Shown: positions 35,901 through 44,278 of the stretch, piece after piece
How positions within the stretch are numbered: the first letter of the stretch is position 1
Layout of the letters: the number at the start of each line of letters is the position of its first letter
Source of the DNA: Paraburkholderia phenazinium
GTDB taxonomy: Bacteria > Pseudomonadota > Gammaproteobacteria > Burkholderiales > Burkholderiaceae
Direction: 5' to 3'
Assembly (NCBI RefSeq): GCF_900141745.1
Contig: NZ_FSRM01000002.1
Span: 2,356,001-2,420,000 of the forward strand
Length of the DNA stretch: 64,000 nucleotides
The notes under the pieces: generated by a model
The model's input: the letters and a program-made list of their open reading frames with translations, nothing else
The model's database searches: none
Told to the model about the DNA's origin: nothing
Position numbers and translations under genes: made by a program

Positions 35901-36166
35901 CCTGCGACCGATTCCGCCTCGATGTGCTGGACGTCGTTCACGGTGGTCGTCAACGTGCGCTCGAATGGCGAGGTGATGCGGCCGACCATCTGGTCCGGCG
36001 GCAGGCCCGTGTATTGCCACACCACGCTGATGACCGGAATCCTGATGTCGGGGAAGATGTCGGTCGGCGTCTTGACGGCCGACAACGGACCGATGATCAG
36101 GATAAAGATCGCGAGTACGACGAAAGTGTAGGGTCGCCTAAGGGCAATGCGGACTAGGCCGAGCAT
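32975..36166 (-). CDS. RND-family inner-membrane efflux transporter (HAE1/MdtB-like)
   Basis: A 1063-residue proton-driven pump with twelve membrane helices, the duplicated large periplasmic loops and the helix-4 proton relay LAVGILVDDATVTIENI with two Asp. The N-terminus MLGLVRIALRRPYTF and DIFPDIRIPVISVVWQYTGL suit the branch that includes efflux pumps for organic compounds rather than AcrB itself. It is the first gene of a three-gene operon with tight overlaps (11 and 8 bp). Substrate range cannot be read from sequence. Its promoter must lie in 36167-36481. Confidence 0.92.
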   Translation of the reverse strand: MLGLVRIALRRPYTFVVLAIFILIIGPLSAVKTPTDIFPDIRIPVISVVWQYTGLPPDQMVGRITSPFERTLTTTVNDVQHIEAESVAGFGIIKIFFQPGVNISTANAQVTAVAQTQLRQLPPGTTPPLILNYNASTVPIIQLALSGKGLTEQNLGDLGLNAVRPVLTTVAGAAIPYPFGGKTREVQIDVDPAAMQARGLSAQDVANALAGQNLITPVGTEKIGDYEYTLQLNDAPSQIKALGDLPIKAVNGTTVYIRDVANVRDGSPPQTNIVHVNGKRSVLMSVLKNGSVSTLGIISGIKAQVAAGKASWPDNLQIDAIGDQSIFVRAAISGVAREGVIAAVLTSLMILLFLGSWRSTIIIATSIPLAILGSIATLSALGETLNIMTLGGLALAVGILVDDATVTIENINWHLEHGKEVETAILDGAAQIVTPAFVSLLCICIVFVPMFFLDGVARFLFVPMAEAVIFAMISSFILSRTLVPTMAKYLLKQHVQGEHGHEAKSPGPLGRFQRGFEARFEKVRSGYHGLLELALNHRRPFVIGFLGFVLVSFALVPFLGRNFFPSVDAGQILMHVRAPVGVRVEKTAQIFANVEGAVRQIIPPADLGAVVDNMGLPVSGINTAYNNTGTVGSQDGDIQIALNEGHAPTAEYVRLMRERLPREFPGVTFSFPPADIISQILNFGSPAPIDLQVRGNNLDANFAYADHLLRLVRDVPGVVDARIAQSHANPTFNVDVDRTRAQLVGISESDVTNSMVVNLAGSSQVAPTFWLNNANGISYPIVMQTPQYSLDSLAALQNLPITARGGSTSQILGGLATVQRTSTNEVVSQYNIQPMVEIFATTQDRDLGAVAADIQKIVHDNASTLPKGSSVALLGQVQTMNSAFTGMLFGLLGAVVLIYLLIVINFQSWADPFVIVTALPAALAGIVWMLFATHTTLSVPALTGAIMCMGVATANSILVVSFCRERLAEHGDPFKAALEAGFTRFRPVLMTALSMIIGMAPMALALGEGGEQNAPLGRAVIGGLLFATTASLFLVPVIFCIVHARPGRASNPAPASGDPAHVV

Positions 36167-36481
36167 GACAATTCCAGGACTTGGAAAAACGTAGAGGTGG
36201 TTTGCAATTTATTAAGCGCTTGCGCAATGAAACCTAAAGCGCGAATGTACACAAGGCCCGGGAATTCTGCTGAACGTCAAAAACGCATTGCAGGTTTCTG
36301 AACGCCGCTAACCGGGCCATTGCTCTCGCCGGCCTGTCGCGCAAAAATGCCGCGATGACCGGCGCAGACCAGCACCTTTCCCCCTGCGCGCCGGAGAGCC
36401 GACGCAGAGTACCGGGCGAGAAGGCGTTATATAAGAGACGGTTTTCGCAAAACAGTCATGCACGAAACGGCAAGAAAACGC
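36167..36481. other. 315-bp region upstream of the RND operon
   Basis: No gene seen. Around 36201-36226 the minus strand reads TTGCGCAAGCGCTTAATAA then ATTGCAA, which contains the same AAGCGCTT core as the sugar-acid operators but without their flanks. A further imperfect palindrome GTTTTCGCAAAAC lies at 36440-36452. Both could be regulator sites; no adjacent regulator points to one. Confidence 0.35.
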
Positions 36482-37258
36482 TTAGCCTTTTTGCGGTGCC
36501 GCTGTTTCGATAGTCACTTCGCCGCGCAACGCGAACTGTTCCAACACCGGCGCGTCGGGCCGGGCATCGGTGACGAGCGTCCAGTCGCGCTCGAGGGGAG
36601 TCCAGTGCTGCTGGTTCGCGCGGTCCAGTTTGTTCGACGTCACCAGCACGAAGACATGGGCAGCCTGCCTGATGATGCACTCCTTCAGATAAGCCTGCTC
36701 GGCGCTCGCCTCACACAGTCCGCGACCGGCGACGACGCCGTCGGCCCCGAGAAACGCCTTGTCTACCGAGACGCGGCTCAAGGCGAGCTGCGCAAGCGGC
36801 CCCAGCGTGCTCATGCTGGTGGGACGCAGATCGCCGCCTATCAGCGTGACAGGCACCTCGCTTGCCGCCAGCAGGTTGACTGCCAGCAGGTTATTGGTGA
36901 CGACGCGGATGCTGCGGCGGCCGGCCAGCAGTCGCGCCACTTCAGCGGTGGTGGTGCCGCCGTCGAGAAAAATCGTGTCGCCGTCGTGAACGTGGTTCGC
37001 TGCGAGCTGGGCGATCGCAGCCTTTTGCTCGCGAAAACTTTCGCGCCGGCTGTCGAGCGATTCCTCCGGCTCGTGCATGCCGATCGAAGCGGCAGCGCCA
37101 CCGTACGTGCGCACGATGCGCCGCTCTTCTGCAAGTGCGCGCAGGTCGCGCCGTACCGTTGCTTCGGACATCCCGAAGTGTTCGCACAGCGCGCCGACAT
37201 CGGTCATGCCGGACAGGACAGCCTGCAGCATCGCCTCGCGGCGGTTGGTAACTTTCAT
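36482..37258 (-). CDS. DeoR-family regulator of the D-threonate-type operon
   Basis: A 258-residue protein: N-terminal DeoR helix-turn-helix (VGALCEHFGMSEATVRRDLR, about 19-38) and the DeoRC sugar-phosphate-isomerase-like sensor (IFLDGGTTTAEVARLLAG). Such repressors sense phosphorylated sugars, here plausibly a phosphorylated four-carbon acid. It is divergent from kdgT-dtnK-pdxA2, and three 17-bp repeats lie in the shared 194-bp region. In enterobacterial D-threonate clusters a DeoR-type gene has the same position, which supports the role. Confidence 0.88.
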   Translation of the reverse strand: MKVTNRREAMLQAVLSGMTDVGALCEHFGMSEATVRRDLRALAEERRIVRTYGGAAASIGMHEPEESLDSRRESFREQKAAIAQLAANHVHDGDTIFLDGGTTTAEVARLLAGRRSIRVVTNNLLAVNLLAASEVPVTLIGGDLRPTSMSTLGPLAQLALSRVSVDKAFLGADGVVAGRGLCEASAEQAYLKECIIRQAAHVFVLVTSNKLDRANQQHWTPLERDWTLVTDARPDAPVLEQFALRGEVTIETAAPQKG

Positions 37259-37272
37259 GTCTTCGCCACAAA

Positions 37273-37289
37273 AATGATCGATTCGGTCA
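37273..37289. promoter_or_regulatory. DeoR-type operator repeat 1
   Basis: AATGATCGATTCGGTCA lies 15 bp upstream of the DeoR start codon. It matches repeat 3 at 15 of 17 bases and repeat 2 at 13 of 17. Confidence 0.55.
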
Positions 37290-37393
37290 TTCTAGTCTTT
37301 GCCCGGCCATGCGGGTGCATCAGCAAAATCTTACTGGATTGAAGGGTTATTTGCATCCGGATTGCAGACGATGGAGCTGTGCCGTACACTCTG

Positions 37394-37432
37394 ACTGATC
37401 GATGTAGTCAAAATAAATGATTGAATCGGTCA
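37394..37432. promoter_or_regulatory. DeoR-type operator repeats 2 and 3
   Basis: ACTGATCGATGTAGTCA (37394-37410) and AATGATTGAATCGGTCA (37416-37432) start 22 bp apart, about two helical turns, just upstream of the kdgT ribosome site. With repeat 1 on the far side they could support looping between the two divergent promoters. Confidence 0.55.
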
Positions 37433-37452
37433 AACACGGACAGGAGACACCC

Positions 37453-38469
37453 ATGGCCCAGATACCTATCAAGCGCGCAATTGAACGCGTCCCCGGCGGA
37501 ATGATGATCGTCCCACTGCTGCTCGGCGCAGTCGTCGCGACCTTTCTTCCAGGCATGCCGAAGTTCTTCGGCTCGTTCACCAGTGCCTTGTTTACCGGCG
37601 CGTTGCCTATCCTTGCAGTGTTCTACGTCTGCATGGGCGCGGCGATCGACATCAAGGCCACACCATACCTGCTCAAGAAGGGCGGTGCGCTATTTGTGGC
37701 GAAGGTGGGGTCGGCGATCGTGGTAGGTATGGTACTGGGGCATTTCCTCGGCGAGCAGCCGGTGCCGTCCGGACTGTTCGCCGGCATGTCGACGCTTGCC
37801 GTGGTGGCGGCAATGAACGACACGAACGGCGGCCTCTATATGGCGCTAATGGGTCAATATGGCAAATCTGAAGACGTGGGCGCGTACACCATCATGTCGC
37901 TCGAATCGGGGCCGTTCCTCACCATGGTCACCCTGGGCGTGGCGGGACTCTCGGCGTTTCCATGGCAAACGCTGGTGGGCAGCATCCTGCCGCTCGTGGC
38001 GGGCATGCTGCTCGGCAATCTCGACCGCGAAATGCGCGAATTTCTCGGGCGTGCGGTGCCGGTCATGATTCCGTTCTTTGCGCTCGCACTCGGCGCCAGT
38101 CTCGATCTGCACAAGGTCTGGCAGGCCGGTTTGCTGGGCATTGGTCTGGGTGTCGCCGTAGTGGTCGTAACGGGTATTCCGCTGTACCTGACTGATCGCC
38201 TGACAGGCGGCACCGGGGTGGCAGGCGTCGCCGCTGCGAATACGGCCGGCAATGGGGCGGCGGTGCCGGCCTTGATCGCCGCGGCCAATCCGGTCTATGC
38301 GGAGGCTGCGAAAAGCGCGACGCTGCTGGTGGCCGCCTGCGTGGTGGTGACGGCGATCCTCTCGCCGATCCTGACCGCGGCCGTCGCAAAGCGCGTAGCA
38401 AAGCGGGTAGCCAAGGGCACGATTGAGAGCAAGGACACGAACCATTCGACAGCAGGAGCCAGGCGGTGA
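37453..38469 (+). CDS. kdgT: 2-keto-3-deoxygluconate permease family (KdgT)
   Basis: ATG 37453 follows CAGGAG at 37441-37446; 338 residues. The protein has about ten membrane segments, the KdgT signature [17 protein letters not shown] near the N-terminus and [20 protein letters not shown] late in the chain. KdgT imports 2-keto-3-deoxygluconate in pectin degradation, but a second copy is found with D-threonate kinase genes in Salmonella and others, where it likely imports the four-carbon acid. The GTG of the kinase overlaps its stop, so the operon assignment is firm. Confidence 0.9.
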   Translation: MAQIPIKRAIERVPGGMMIVPLLLGAVVATFLPGMPKFFGSFTSALFTGALPILAVFYVCMGAAIDIKATPYLLKKGGALFVAKVGSAIVVGMVLGHFLGEQPVPSGLFAGMSTLAVVAAMNDTNGGLYMALMGQYGKSEDVGAYTIMSLESGPFLTMVTLGVAGLSAFPWQTLVGSILPLVAGMLLGNLDREMREFLGRAVPVMIPFFALALGASLDLHKVWQAGLLGIGLGVAVVVVTGIPLYLTDRLTGGTGVAGVAAANTAGNGAAVPALIAAANPVYAEAAKSATLLVAACVVVTAILSPILTAAVAKRVAKRVAKGTIESKDTNHSTAGARR

Positions 38470-39731
38470 GTCATACGAGTCTTCTGATTCTTGCTGATGA
38501 CCTGTCCGGCGCCGCGGACTGCGCGATCGCCTTTGCGGGCGCAGGAAGGCACACTGCTGTCACGCTGACGGCCACGCGCGCGATGAGCGGCGCGGACGTG
38601 GTCGCCGTGGATACCGACACGCGCAGGATGCCGCCAGCCGAGGCCGCGCGTTGCGCCGGTGCGGCCTGGCAGGCGCAGCGCGCGCCGGGGCGCCGTTTGT
38701 ACAAGAAGATCGACTCCACCTTGCGCGGCAACTGGGCTGCCGAAGTCGCGGCCTTGCAGCCGCTCGCCGGTCTCGCGATCGTGGCGCCCGCTTTTCCGGC
38801 CACCGGCCGTACGGTAGACGGCGGCAGAGTGTTCGTGCGCGGCGTGCCGCTCGGCGACACTGAGACCTGGAAACTCGAGCACGCCGGCCAGTCGGCCGAT
38901 CTATGGGCGATGCTGGAGTCGGCTGGCCTCACTACCGCATTGCTGGGCGTCGATGCGCTACGCGGTGAGCAGGAGTCCTTGCGTGCTGCGATCGCCAGTG
39001 TGGCGCAGAGCGGCACGAAGGCGCTGATCGTCGACGCGCACACCGAAGCGGACCTGAGAGCGCTTGCACAAGCGACGCTCGCGCTGGAAGCGCCGTGCTT
39101 CTGGGTTGGCTCAGGTGGTCTTGCGCGTGAGCTTGCTGCATTGGACGAGCTCTTCTCCGCTGTACCCGTTGACGATACCGAAGCGCACCCCACCACGCAC
39201 ACTCGTGATGGGGCCGTGCTGATTCTGGTCGGCAGCCTGTCGGCGGTGTCCGCGCAACAGTGTGCGATGCTGCGCGAACGCGCGGGTGTCGACGAGGTGA
39301 TCGTGCCGCCCGCGGTGTTGCGCGATGGCGCGCTCCACCCGCAGTGGGCAGCGTGGCAGAGCCGCATTGCCGGATACCTCGCTGGCCGCACCGATCTGCT
39401 GGCGCGAATTGGCCGCGACGACGCGTTTGATCCGGCCGAAGGCGCCCAATTGTCCGCGGCGCTCGCGGCACTCGTCGCTCCGTGCTTTGAGCATCTCGGC
39501 GGCCTGATCGTCACCGGCGGCGAGACCGCGCGCGCCATGCTCGGTGCGGTTGGGATCGAAAGCCTTCGCTTGCTCTCGGAAATCGAGCCGGGTGTGGCGG
39601 TAGCGCGTCCGCATGGACATGAGCATCTTACGGTCGTCACTAAAGCCGGCGCGTTTGGCACCGAGCATGCGCTGTATGGCGCTTACCTTCATCTTCGAGG
39701 CCTCGCGGAAGTCACGCGCACGGACTCATGA
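38466..39731 (+). CDS. dtnK: four-carbon acid sugar kinase (DUF1537 family), probable D-threonate kinase
   Basis: GTG 38466 overlaps the kdgT stop (GTGA). The 421-residue protein has the N-terminal substrate domain ([32 protein letters not shown]) and the C-terminal ATP domain ([20 protein letters not shown]) of the DUF1537 family. This family was shown to phosphorylate D-threonate, D-erythronate or L-threonate. The pairing with a PdxA2-type dehydrogenase, rather than with an aldolase and isomerase, indicates the D-threonate branch: kinase, then oxidative decarboxylation to DHAP. Substrate stereochemistry is inferred from context. Confidence 0.87.
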   Translation: MSHTSLLILADDLSGAADCAIAFAGAGRHTAVTLTATRAMSGADVVAVDTDTRRMPPAEAARCAGAAWQAQRAPGRRLYKKIDSTLRGNWAAEVAALQPLAGLAIVAPAFPATGRTVDGGRVFVRGVPLGDTETWKLEHAGQSADLWAMLESAGLTTALLGVDALRGEQESLRAAIASVAQSGTKALIVDAHTEADLRALAQATLALEAPCFWVGSGGLARELAALDELFSAVPVDDTEAHPTTHTRDGAVLILVGSLSAVSAQQCAMLRERAGVDEVIVPPAVLRDGALHPQWAAWQSRIAGYLAGRTDLLARIGRDDAFDPAEGAQLSAALAALVAPCFEHLGGLIVTGGETARAMLGAVGIESLRLLSEIEPGVAVARPHGHEHLTVVTKAGAFGTEHALYGAYLHLRGLAEVTRTDS

Positions 39732-39781
39732 ATCATGGACCTCATGGTCCACCAACGAACTCACTGAAACTCAGGCAGAAC

Positions 39782-40786
39782 ATGATTAGCAACTACCTTC
39801 CAGTCATCGGCATCACGATGGGCGATGCAGCCGGCGTGGGCCCCGAAGTCGTGGTCAAGAGCTTGACGCACGAATCGCTCTACCGGCAGTGCCGCCCGCT
39901 CGTGATCGGCGACGCTGGGCGTCTCGAAGAGGCCAACCGGATTGTCGGCGGCACGGCAAGCGTACGACGCATCGAGAAGGCCTCGGAGGCGCGCTATGAG
40001 CCCGGCATCATCAACTGCATTGACCTCGGCCTGATTCCCGCGGGCCTGCCATTTGGCACGTTGTCTGCCGTTGCCGGCGACGCCGCCTATCGCTACATTG
40101 CGCGCGCCGTCGAGCTGGCCAAAAGCGGTGAGATCGACGCGATCTGCACGGCGCCGCTGAACAAGGAAGCCTTGCATGCGGGTGGCCACAAGTATCCCGG
40201 GCACACGGAGATGCTCGCGCACCTCACCGGCATCGACGAAGTGTCGATGATGCTCGTCGCGCCGCAATTGCGTGTGATTCACGTGACGACGCATATCGGC
40301 ATCATCGACGCAATTCGCAAGATCGAACCGGGCCTCGTACAGCGCACGATCGAGCGGGGTCATGCCACGCTCGTCAAGGCGGGTATCGCCAATCCGCGCA
40401 TTGCCGTGTGCGGCATCAATCCGCACGCGGGTGAGAACGGCCTGTTCGGCTACGGCGAGGAAGAAGAAAAGATTGTGCCCGCGGTGCAGCTTCTGCGCGA
40501 GCGCGGCTGGGACATCGAAGGACCGCTGCCCGCGGACACGCTGTTTTACCGCGCCGGCCGCGGCGACTTCGATCTGGTGGTCGCGATGTACCACGACCAG
40601 GGTCACGGCCCGGTGAAGGTGCTGGGCCTCGAGGCGGGCGTCAACGTGACGGTTGGCCTCGATGTGATCCGTACTTCGGTCGATCACGGCACCGCGTTCG
40701 ATATTGCCGGTAAAGGCATCGCAGACGAACGCAGCATGCTCGAAGCATTGCGTCAGGGCGCTGAACTGGCTACCCGGCGCGCCTGA
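39782..40786 (+). CDS. pdxA2: PdxA2-type 4-phospho-D-threonate 3-dehydrogenase
   Basis: The ATG at 39782 (MISNYLPVIGITMGDAAGVG) matches the family start and has AGGCAG upstream; an ATG at 39728 overlapping the kinase stop would add 18 unrelated residues. The 334-residue enzyme has PdxA metal ligands in HKYPGHTEMLAH, HVTTHIG, NPHAGENG and YHDQGHGPVK. PdxA2 enzymes oxidise and decarboxylate D-threonate or D-erythronate 4-phosphate to DHAP instead of serving pyridoxine synthesis. Third gene of the DeoR-controlled operon. Confidence 0.88.
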   Translation: MISNYLPVIGITMGDAAGVGPEVVVKSLTHESLYRQCRPLVIGDAGRLEEANRIVGGTASVRRIEKASEARYEPGIINCIDLGLIPAGLPFGTLSAVAGDAAYRYIARAVELAKSGEIDAICTAPLNKEALHAGGHKYPGHTEMLAHLTGIDEVSMMLVAPQLRVIHVTTHIGIIDAIRKIEPGLVQRTIERGHATLVKAGIANPRIAVCGINPHAGENGLFGYGEEEEKIVPAVQLLRERGWDIEGPLPADTLFYRAGRGDFDLVVAMYHDQGHGPVKVLGLEAGVNVTVGLDVIRTSVDHGTAFDIAGKGIADERSMLEALRQGAELATRRA

Positions 40787-40985
40787 GATGACAGGCAGGA
40801 TGAACGGTCGGCTCAATCGCGTGCTGTAGCGCAGATAAGGATCTGTATCGAACCGGTAACCTGCGAAAGGGCGGTGCGCGCTACCGTGATTGTCTACGCA
40901 GAGCGTCGCGCCCCCACGGATTTTTAGGCCCGCGAGGGGGCCCGCGCGTATGCGACGGATAAACCCTTGAGCGAAGCCAGAATCA

Positions 40986-43400
40986 TTGTCTGATAGCAGG
41001 AAGTTGATCTACCGGCCGCGTATCCGGCCCGGCAGGGCGGCGCGGTTGCTGCGAAAGTGTCTGCGACGCGCGTCGATCGTCTGGGTGGTGCGTGCGCCGC
41101 GCCTTGCGGCCATCGCCGCGGCGGTAGCCAGTCTTACCTGGTCTCAAGCGCACGCCCAGTTGAGCGGTGCGGCCGCGCAACCTCAATCGCTCGACGGCCC
41201 ATGGGGCCTGCGCTTTGCGCCGCAACTCGAAGAGCATCTGCTGCGGCTCGGCCAGGCAGCGGTCGAATTCGGTCTTGGCGATATGGTCTACGGCGTGTCG
41301 GCCACCGGCATCGCGCTAAAGGGCCATGGCGAAATACGCGTGAACGCCACCGTCGTGAAGGGCGATGCCATCTATTACGACGAGGACACGGACGTGGCCG
41401 ATGCATACGGCAACGTACATGTCGTAAGGAATGGCGACGTGTTCGTCGGCCCCGAGGCGCATCTGAGGATCGATGCGTCGGAGGGTTACATGACTGCACC
41501 GAAATATCACTTCAACCTGACGAACGGTTCCGGCAGCGCCGCGCGTATCGACATTGTCGACAACGACCGCTCCGTGATTCACCAGGGTACTTATACCGGC
41601 TGCCAGTGCGTGGACGATCCCGCCTGGTACGTCAAAGCCTCGCGCTTCGATATCGACAACGGGACGAACGTAGGCGTAGCACGAAACGGCGTGATTTTTT
41701 TCGAGGGCGTGCCCATCTTCGCCAGTCCGTGGTTGTCGTTTCCGCTCAACGGCGATCGCCGCAGCGGCGTGCTTCCGCCTACCTTCTCCGTGAGTTCGAC
41801 GAACGGTGAGGATATCGAGCTTCCATATTATTTCAACCTGGCACCGAACTACGATTTGACCCTGACGCCGCGCTTTCTCTCGAAGCGTGGCGGCATGCTG
41901 TCCGAGGACTTTCGCTATCTTTCGCCTGACTACTCGGGAAGCCTGAGCGCTTCGTTTCTGCCGGACGATGCGATCACCAAAACCAACCGTTACGCGATCA
42001 CCTTCATCCACAACCAGAATCTTGGAAACGGTTTTGGAGCGTACGTGAATTACAACCGTGTGTCGGATTCGAACGTGACCACCGACCTCGCTGAAGGCAG
42101 TGCAGTTCCGCTTGCGGCCACCACGGAGTTCCAGCAGGAAGCGGGTTTGACCTATAACGACGGACCGTGGTCGATGCTGTTCCGCGATCAGCACTGGCAA
42201 TCGTTTACGACCAGTCCGTCGTACAACCGCGAACCGGAAGTCGACGTCAAGTACGCGAAATACAATGTTGCCGGCTTCGATTTCGGCGCGGAGGCCGACG
42301 CGACGCGCTTCACCATCGACACTGCGGGCGCCACGGAAGGCAGCCGCCTTGTGTTCAACCCGTACGTCAGCTACCCGATCGTGCATCCGGGCTGGTTTTT
42401 TACACCGAAGCTGCAATGGCATTTTGCGGCGTACGATCTGACGTCGATCAGCAGTTCCGCGCCGACCGGTCAACCCAAGACCTTTAGTTACAACGTACCC
42501 ACCCTCACGCTCGATTCCGGAATGGTCTTCGAGCGCAGCGTCAATCTGTTCGGCACGAGCTACATCCAGACCCTGGAGCCGCGGCTCTATTACGTCTACA
42601 CACCGTATCGTAATCAGACATTCGCGCCGATCTTCGATACCGCCCAGGCGGACTTTGGTCTTACGGAGATTTTCACCAGCAACACTTTTGTGGGCGGCGA
42701 TCGTGTGGCCGATCTGAATCGCCTGACGAGCGGTTTGACGACACGCTTTATCGACCCTTCGACGGGTGACGAGCGGGCGCGCTTCACCATCGCGCAGGAA
42801 TACTATTTCACCAATCCCGAGGTGACATTGGTGGAGGATGAACCGGAAACCGATCTGCGTGGCGCTTCCTTGGCGATGGGGACTTCGTTCAAGGTGGGGC
42901 GTGATGTCTCGGCAGAGCAGTCGATGGAATACGACGAACGGTATAACCGCATCGACGCCGCGACCGTAGGTTTTACATGGAAGCCTGCGGACCGTGAAGT
43001 CGTGAATTTCGGGTATCGCTACATTCGCGATAACACGACCATCGACGATGAACCGGAAAATCAGGTGATCCTGTCGGCTCAATGGCCGTTGACTCGCAAT
43101 CTCTCTACCGTGGGCCGCTTCAATTACGACATGCTGTCACATCATCTGATTGCCGGTTTGCTTGGCGTTCAGTATGACGCGCAGTGCTGGTCGTTAAGTC
43201 TGGCGGTACAGAAGTACAGCGAAGAGGATGACACGACGGGGGAGCCCACCAGCGGCACACGGGTGTTGCTGCAACTGCAGCTCAAGGGATTTTCGAGGAT
43301 CGACAACGGCCTGCTCCAGCAGTTTCAGTCGAGCGTCCCGGGCTATACGGCGCTGCCATCCACGGTGCCTGCGGATTCGCGCTTCAGCGATTACCAGTAG
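40986..43400 (+). CDS. lptD: LptD/OstA-family LPS-assembly outer-membrane protein
   Basis: TTG 40986 is the first usable start of this 804-residue frame; a signal peptide is seen at about 35-57 (SLTWSQAHA then QLSG). The N-terminal OstA-like jellyroll (GEIRVNATVVKGDAIYYDED, VADAYGNVHVVRNGDVFVG) is followed by a long beta-barrel domain. Cysteines GCQC near residue 205 and DAQCW near the C-terminus are candidates for the LptD disulfides. LptD places lipopolysaccharide in the outer leaflet with LptE. Standard betaproteobacterial lptD lies next to surA and pdxA, which is not the case here, so this is probably a second copy. Confidence 0.88.
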   Translation: MSDSRKLIYRPRIRPGRAARLLRKCLRRASIVWVVRAPRLAAIAAAVASLTWSQAHAQLSGAAAQPQSLDGPWGLRFAPQLEEHLLRLGQAAVEFGLGDMVYGVSATGIALKGHGEIRVNATVVKGDAIYYDEDTDVADAYGNVHVVRNGDVFVGPEAHLRIDASEGYMTAPKYHFNLTNGSGSAARIDIVDNDRSVIHQGTYTGCQCVDDPAWYVKASRFDIDNGTNVGVARNGVIFFEGVPIFASPWLSFPLNGDRRSGVLPPTFSVSSTNGEDIELPYYFNLAPNYDLTLTPRFLSKRGGMLSEDFRYLSPDYSGSLSASFLPDDAITKTNRYAITFIHNQNLGNGFGAYVNYNRVSDSNVTTDLAEGSAVPLAATTEFQQEAGLTYNDGPWSMLFRDQHWQSFTTSPSYNREPEVDVKYAKYNVAGFDFGAEADATRFTIDTAGATEGSRLVFNPYVSYPIVHPGWFFTPKLQWHFAAYDLTSISSSAPTGQPKTFSYNVPTLTLDSGMVFERSVNLFGTSYIQTLEPRLYYVYTPYRNQTFAPIFDTAQADFGLTEIFTSNTFVGGDRVADLNRLTSGLTTRFIDPSTGDERARFTIAQEYYFTNPEVTLVEDEPETDLRGASLAMGTSFKVGRDVSAEQSMEYDERYNRIDAATVGFTWKPADREVVNFGYRYIRDNTTIDDEPENQVILSAQWPLTRNLSTVGRFNYDMLSHHLIAGLLGVQYDAQCWSLSLAVQKYSEEDDTTGEPTSGTRVLLQLQLKGFSRIDNGLLQQFQSSVPGYTALPSTVPADSRFSDYQ

Positions 43401-43445
43401 GGGTGGCGTGGAGGGGTGCCCGGGCGCTTCACCTCGAACGGAAGC

Positions 43446-43820
43446 TCAATTGGCGGTCGCGCTCATTGCAACCGTCATGGGAAGCTGGACGCTCAATGCC
43501 TTCTCCAGTCTGGAGAGGCTCGGCGGTGGCAGGGAAAAGCAAAGCCAACCGAAGCCCGTATGCCTTAGCAGAAGGACTGCGCCGTCAACAAGAGGGCCTT
43601 TGTCGACGTACCAGCACGGGTCGACTTCAAGCGAATACATCACGGTACGCAGAGGTTGAGGTGGAGGGGCCGGGGGCATCTGCCTGCGGATCTCGCCGAG
43701 TTGCGCAATGAGGTCGTCAATTTCGTGAGCATTCAGCAGTGCTGCGTTGTCTCCGATGACAAAGCGGAGTGCAGCGGTTCCGGATACTTGCACGGGTTCG
43801 AAAGACATACGTTGGTACAT
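43446..43820 (-). CDS. small hypothetical protein
   Basis: ATG 43820 has a strong GGAGGTG ribosome site 5-6 bp upstream, which decides the start over the longer frame. The 124-residue product has no signal peptide or membrane segment. Visible parts are VQVSGTAALRFVIGDNAALL, a proline stretch MPPAPPPQP near the middle and PCWYVDKGPLVDGAVLLL. I do not recognise the family. It is convergent with lptD (46 bp apart) and separated by 458 bp from the porin. The good ribosome site and length make it a likely real gene. Confidence 0.6.
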   Translation of the reverse strand: MYQRMSFEPVQVSGTAALRFVIGDNAALLNAHEIDDLIAQLGEIRRQMPPAPPPQPLRTVMYSLEVDPCWYVDKGPLVDGAVLLLRHTGFGWLCFSLPPPSLSRLEKALSVQLPMTVAMSATAN

Positions 43821-44278
43821 AGAACACCTCCAGATACGTAAAGCATGTTGCTGGTGCCGGCAAAGCATTAGCTGGCTTGCGGAAAGCGATGCAACGTCGC
43901 TTCCCGGAAGCCAAGGTCTTCATGCTAGCAATCGCAGATTCCGCTCTGGTTACGGGTATGTTCCACGTCATTACTCGCTTACAGGTTCGTTGTCCGATGA
44001 TGCGAAGCGAACCTGAAACCGGTCGACTTTATGCCTTCTGATACGTCCCGGATTACAAACTTCGGATCACGAAAGAAAGCGAAAGCCCGCTGTGGTTCGT
44101 TGCCAACGATTCGCGCAAAGCGCTGTGAGCTAATAGCGACGTCCGGCAGACGCTGCATAGCCAGCAGGCCGGATATCGAAACGCACAGGCTCGCGTGTGC
44201 CGAAAAAATCGGGAGGTTCCCACCGATCCGATCGCAGCGTGCACAGCGTTATTCAAGTTTATCCTCGGAGAACCACAG
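43821..44278. other. 458-bp region upstream of the porin
   Basis: No gene is recognised. The last part (44195-44278) carries the porin leader with an inverted repeat TCGGGAGGTTCCCACCGA near 44209-44226 and GGAG at 44267-44270. A long leader is common in front of porin genes and may bind small RNAs, but no specific element can be named. Confidence 0.35.

Noticed and set aside
36201..36226. AAGCGCTT core upstream of the RND operon, as in the sugar-acid LacI operators
   Set aside because: Only the 8-bp core agrees; the flanking GTA/GAA and TTC/TAC triplets are missing and the operon is functionally unrelated.
39728..39781. Upstream start for pdxA2 overlapping the kinase stop
   Set aside because: Translational coupling is possible, but the added 18 residues do not resemble PdxA proteins and the ATG at 39782 matches the family start.
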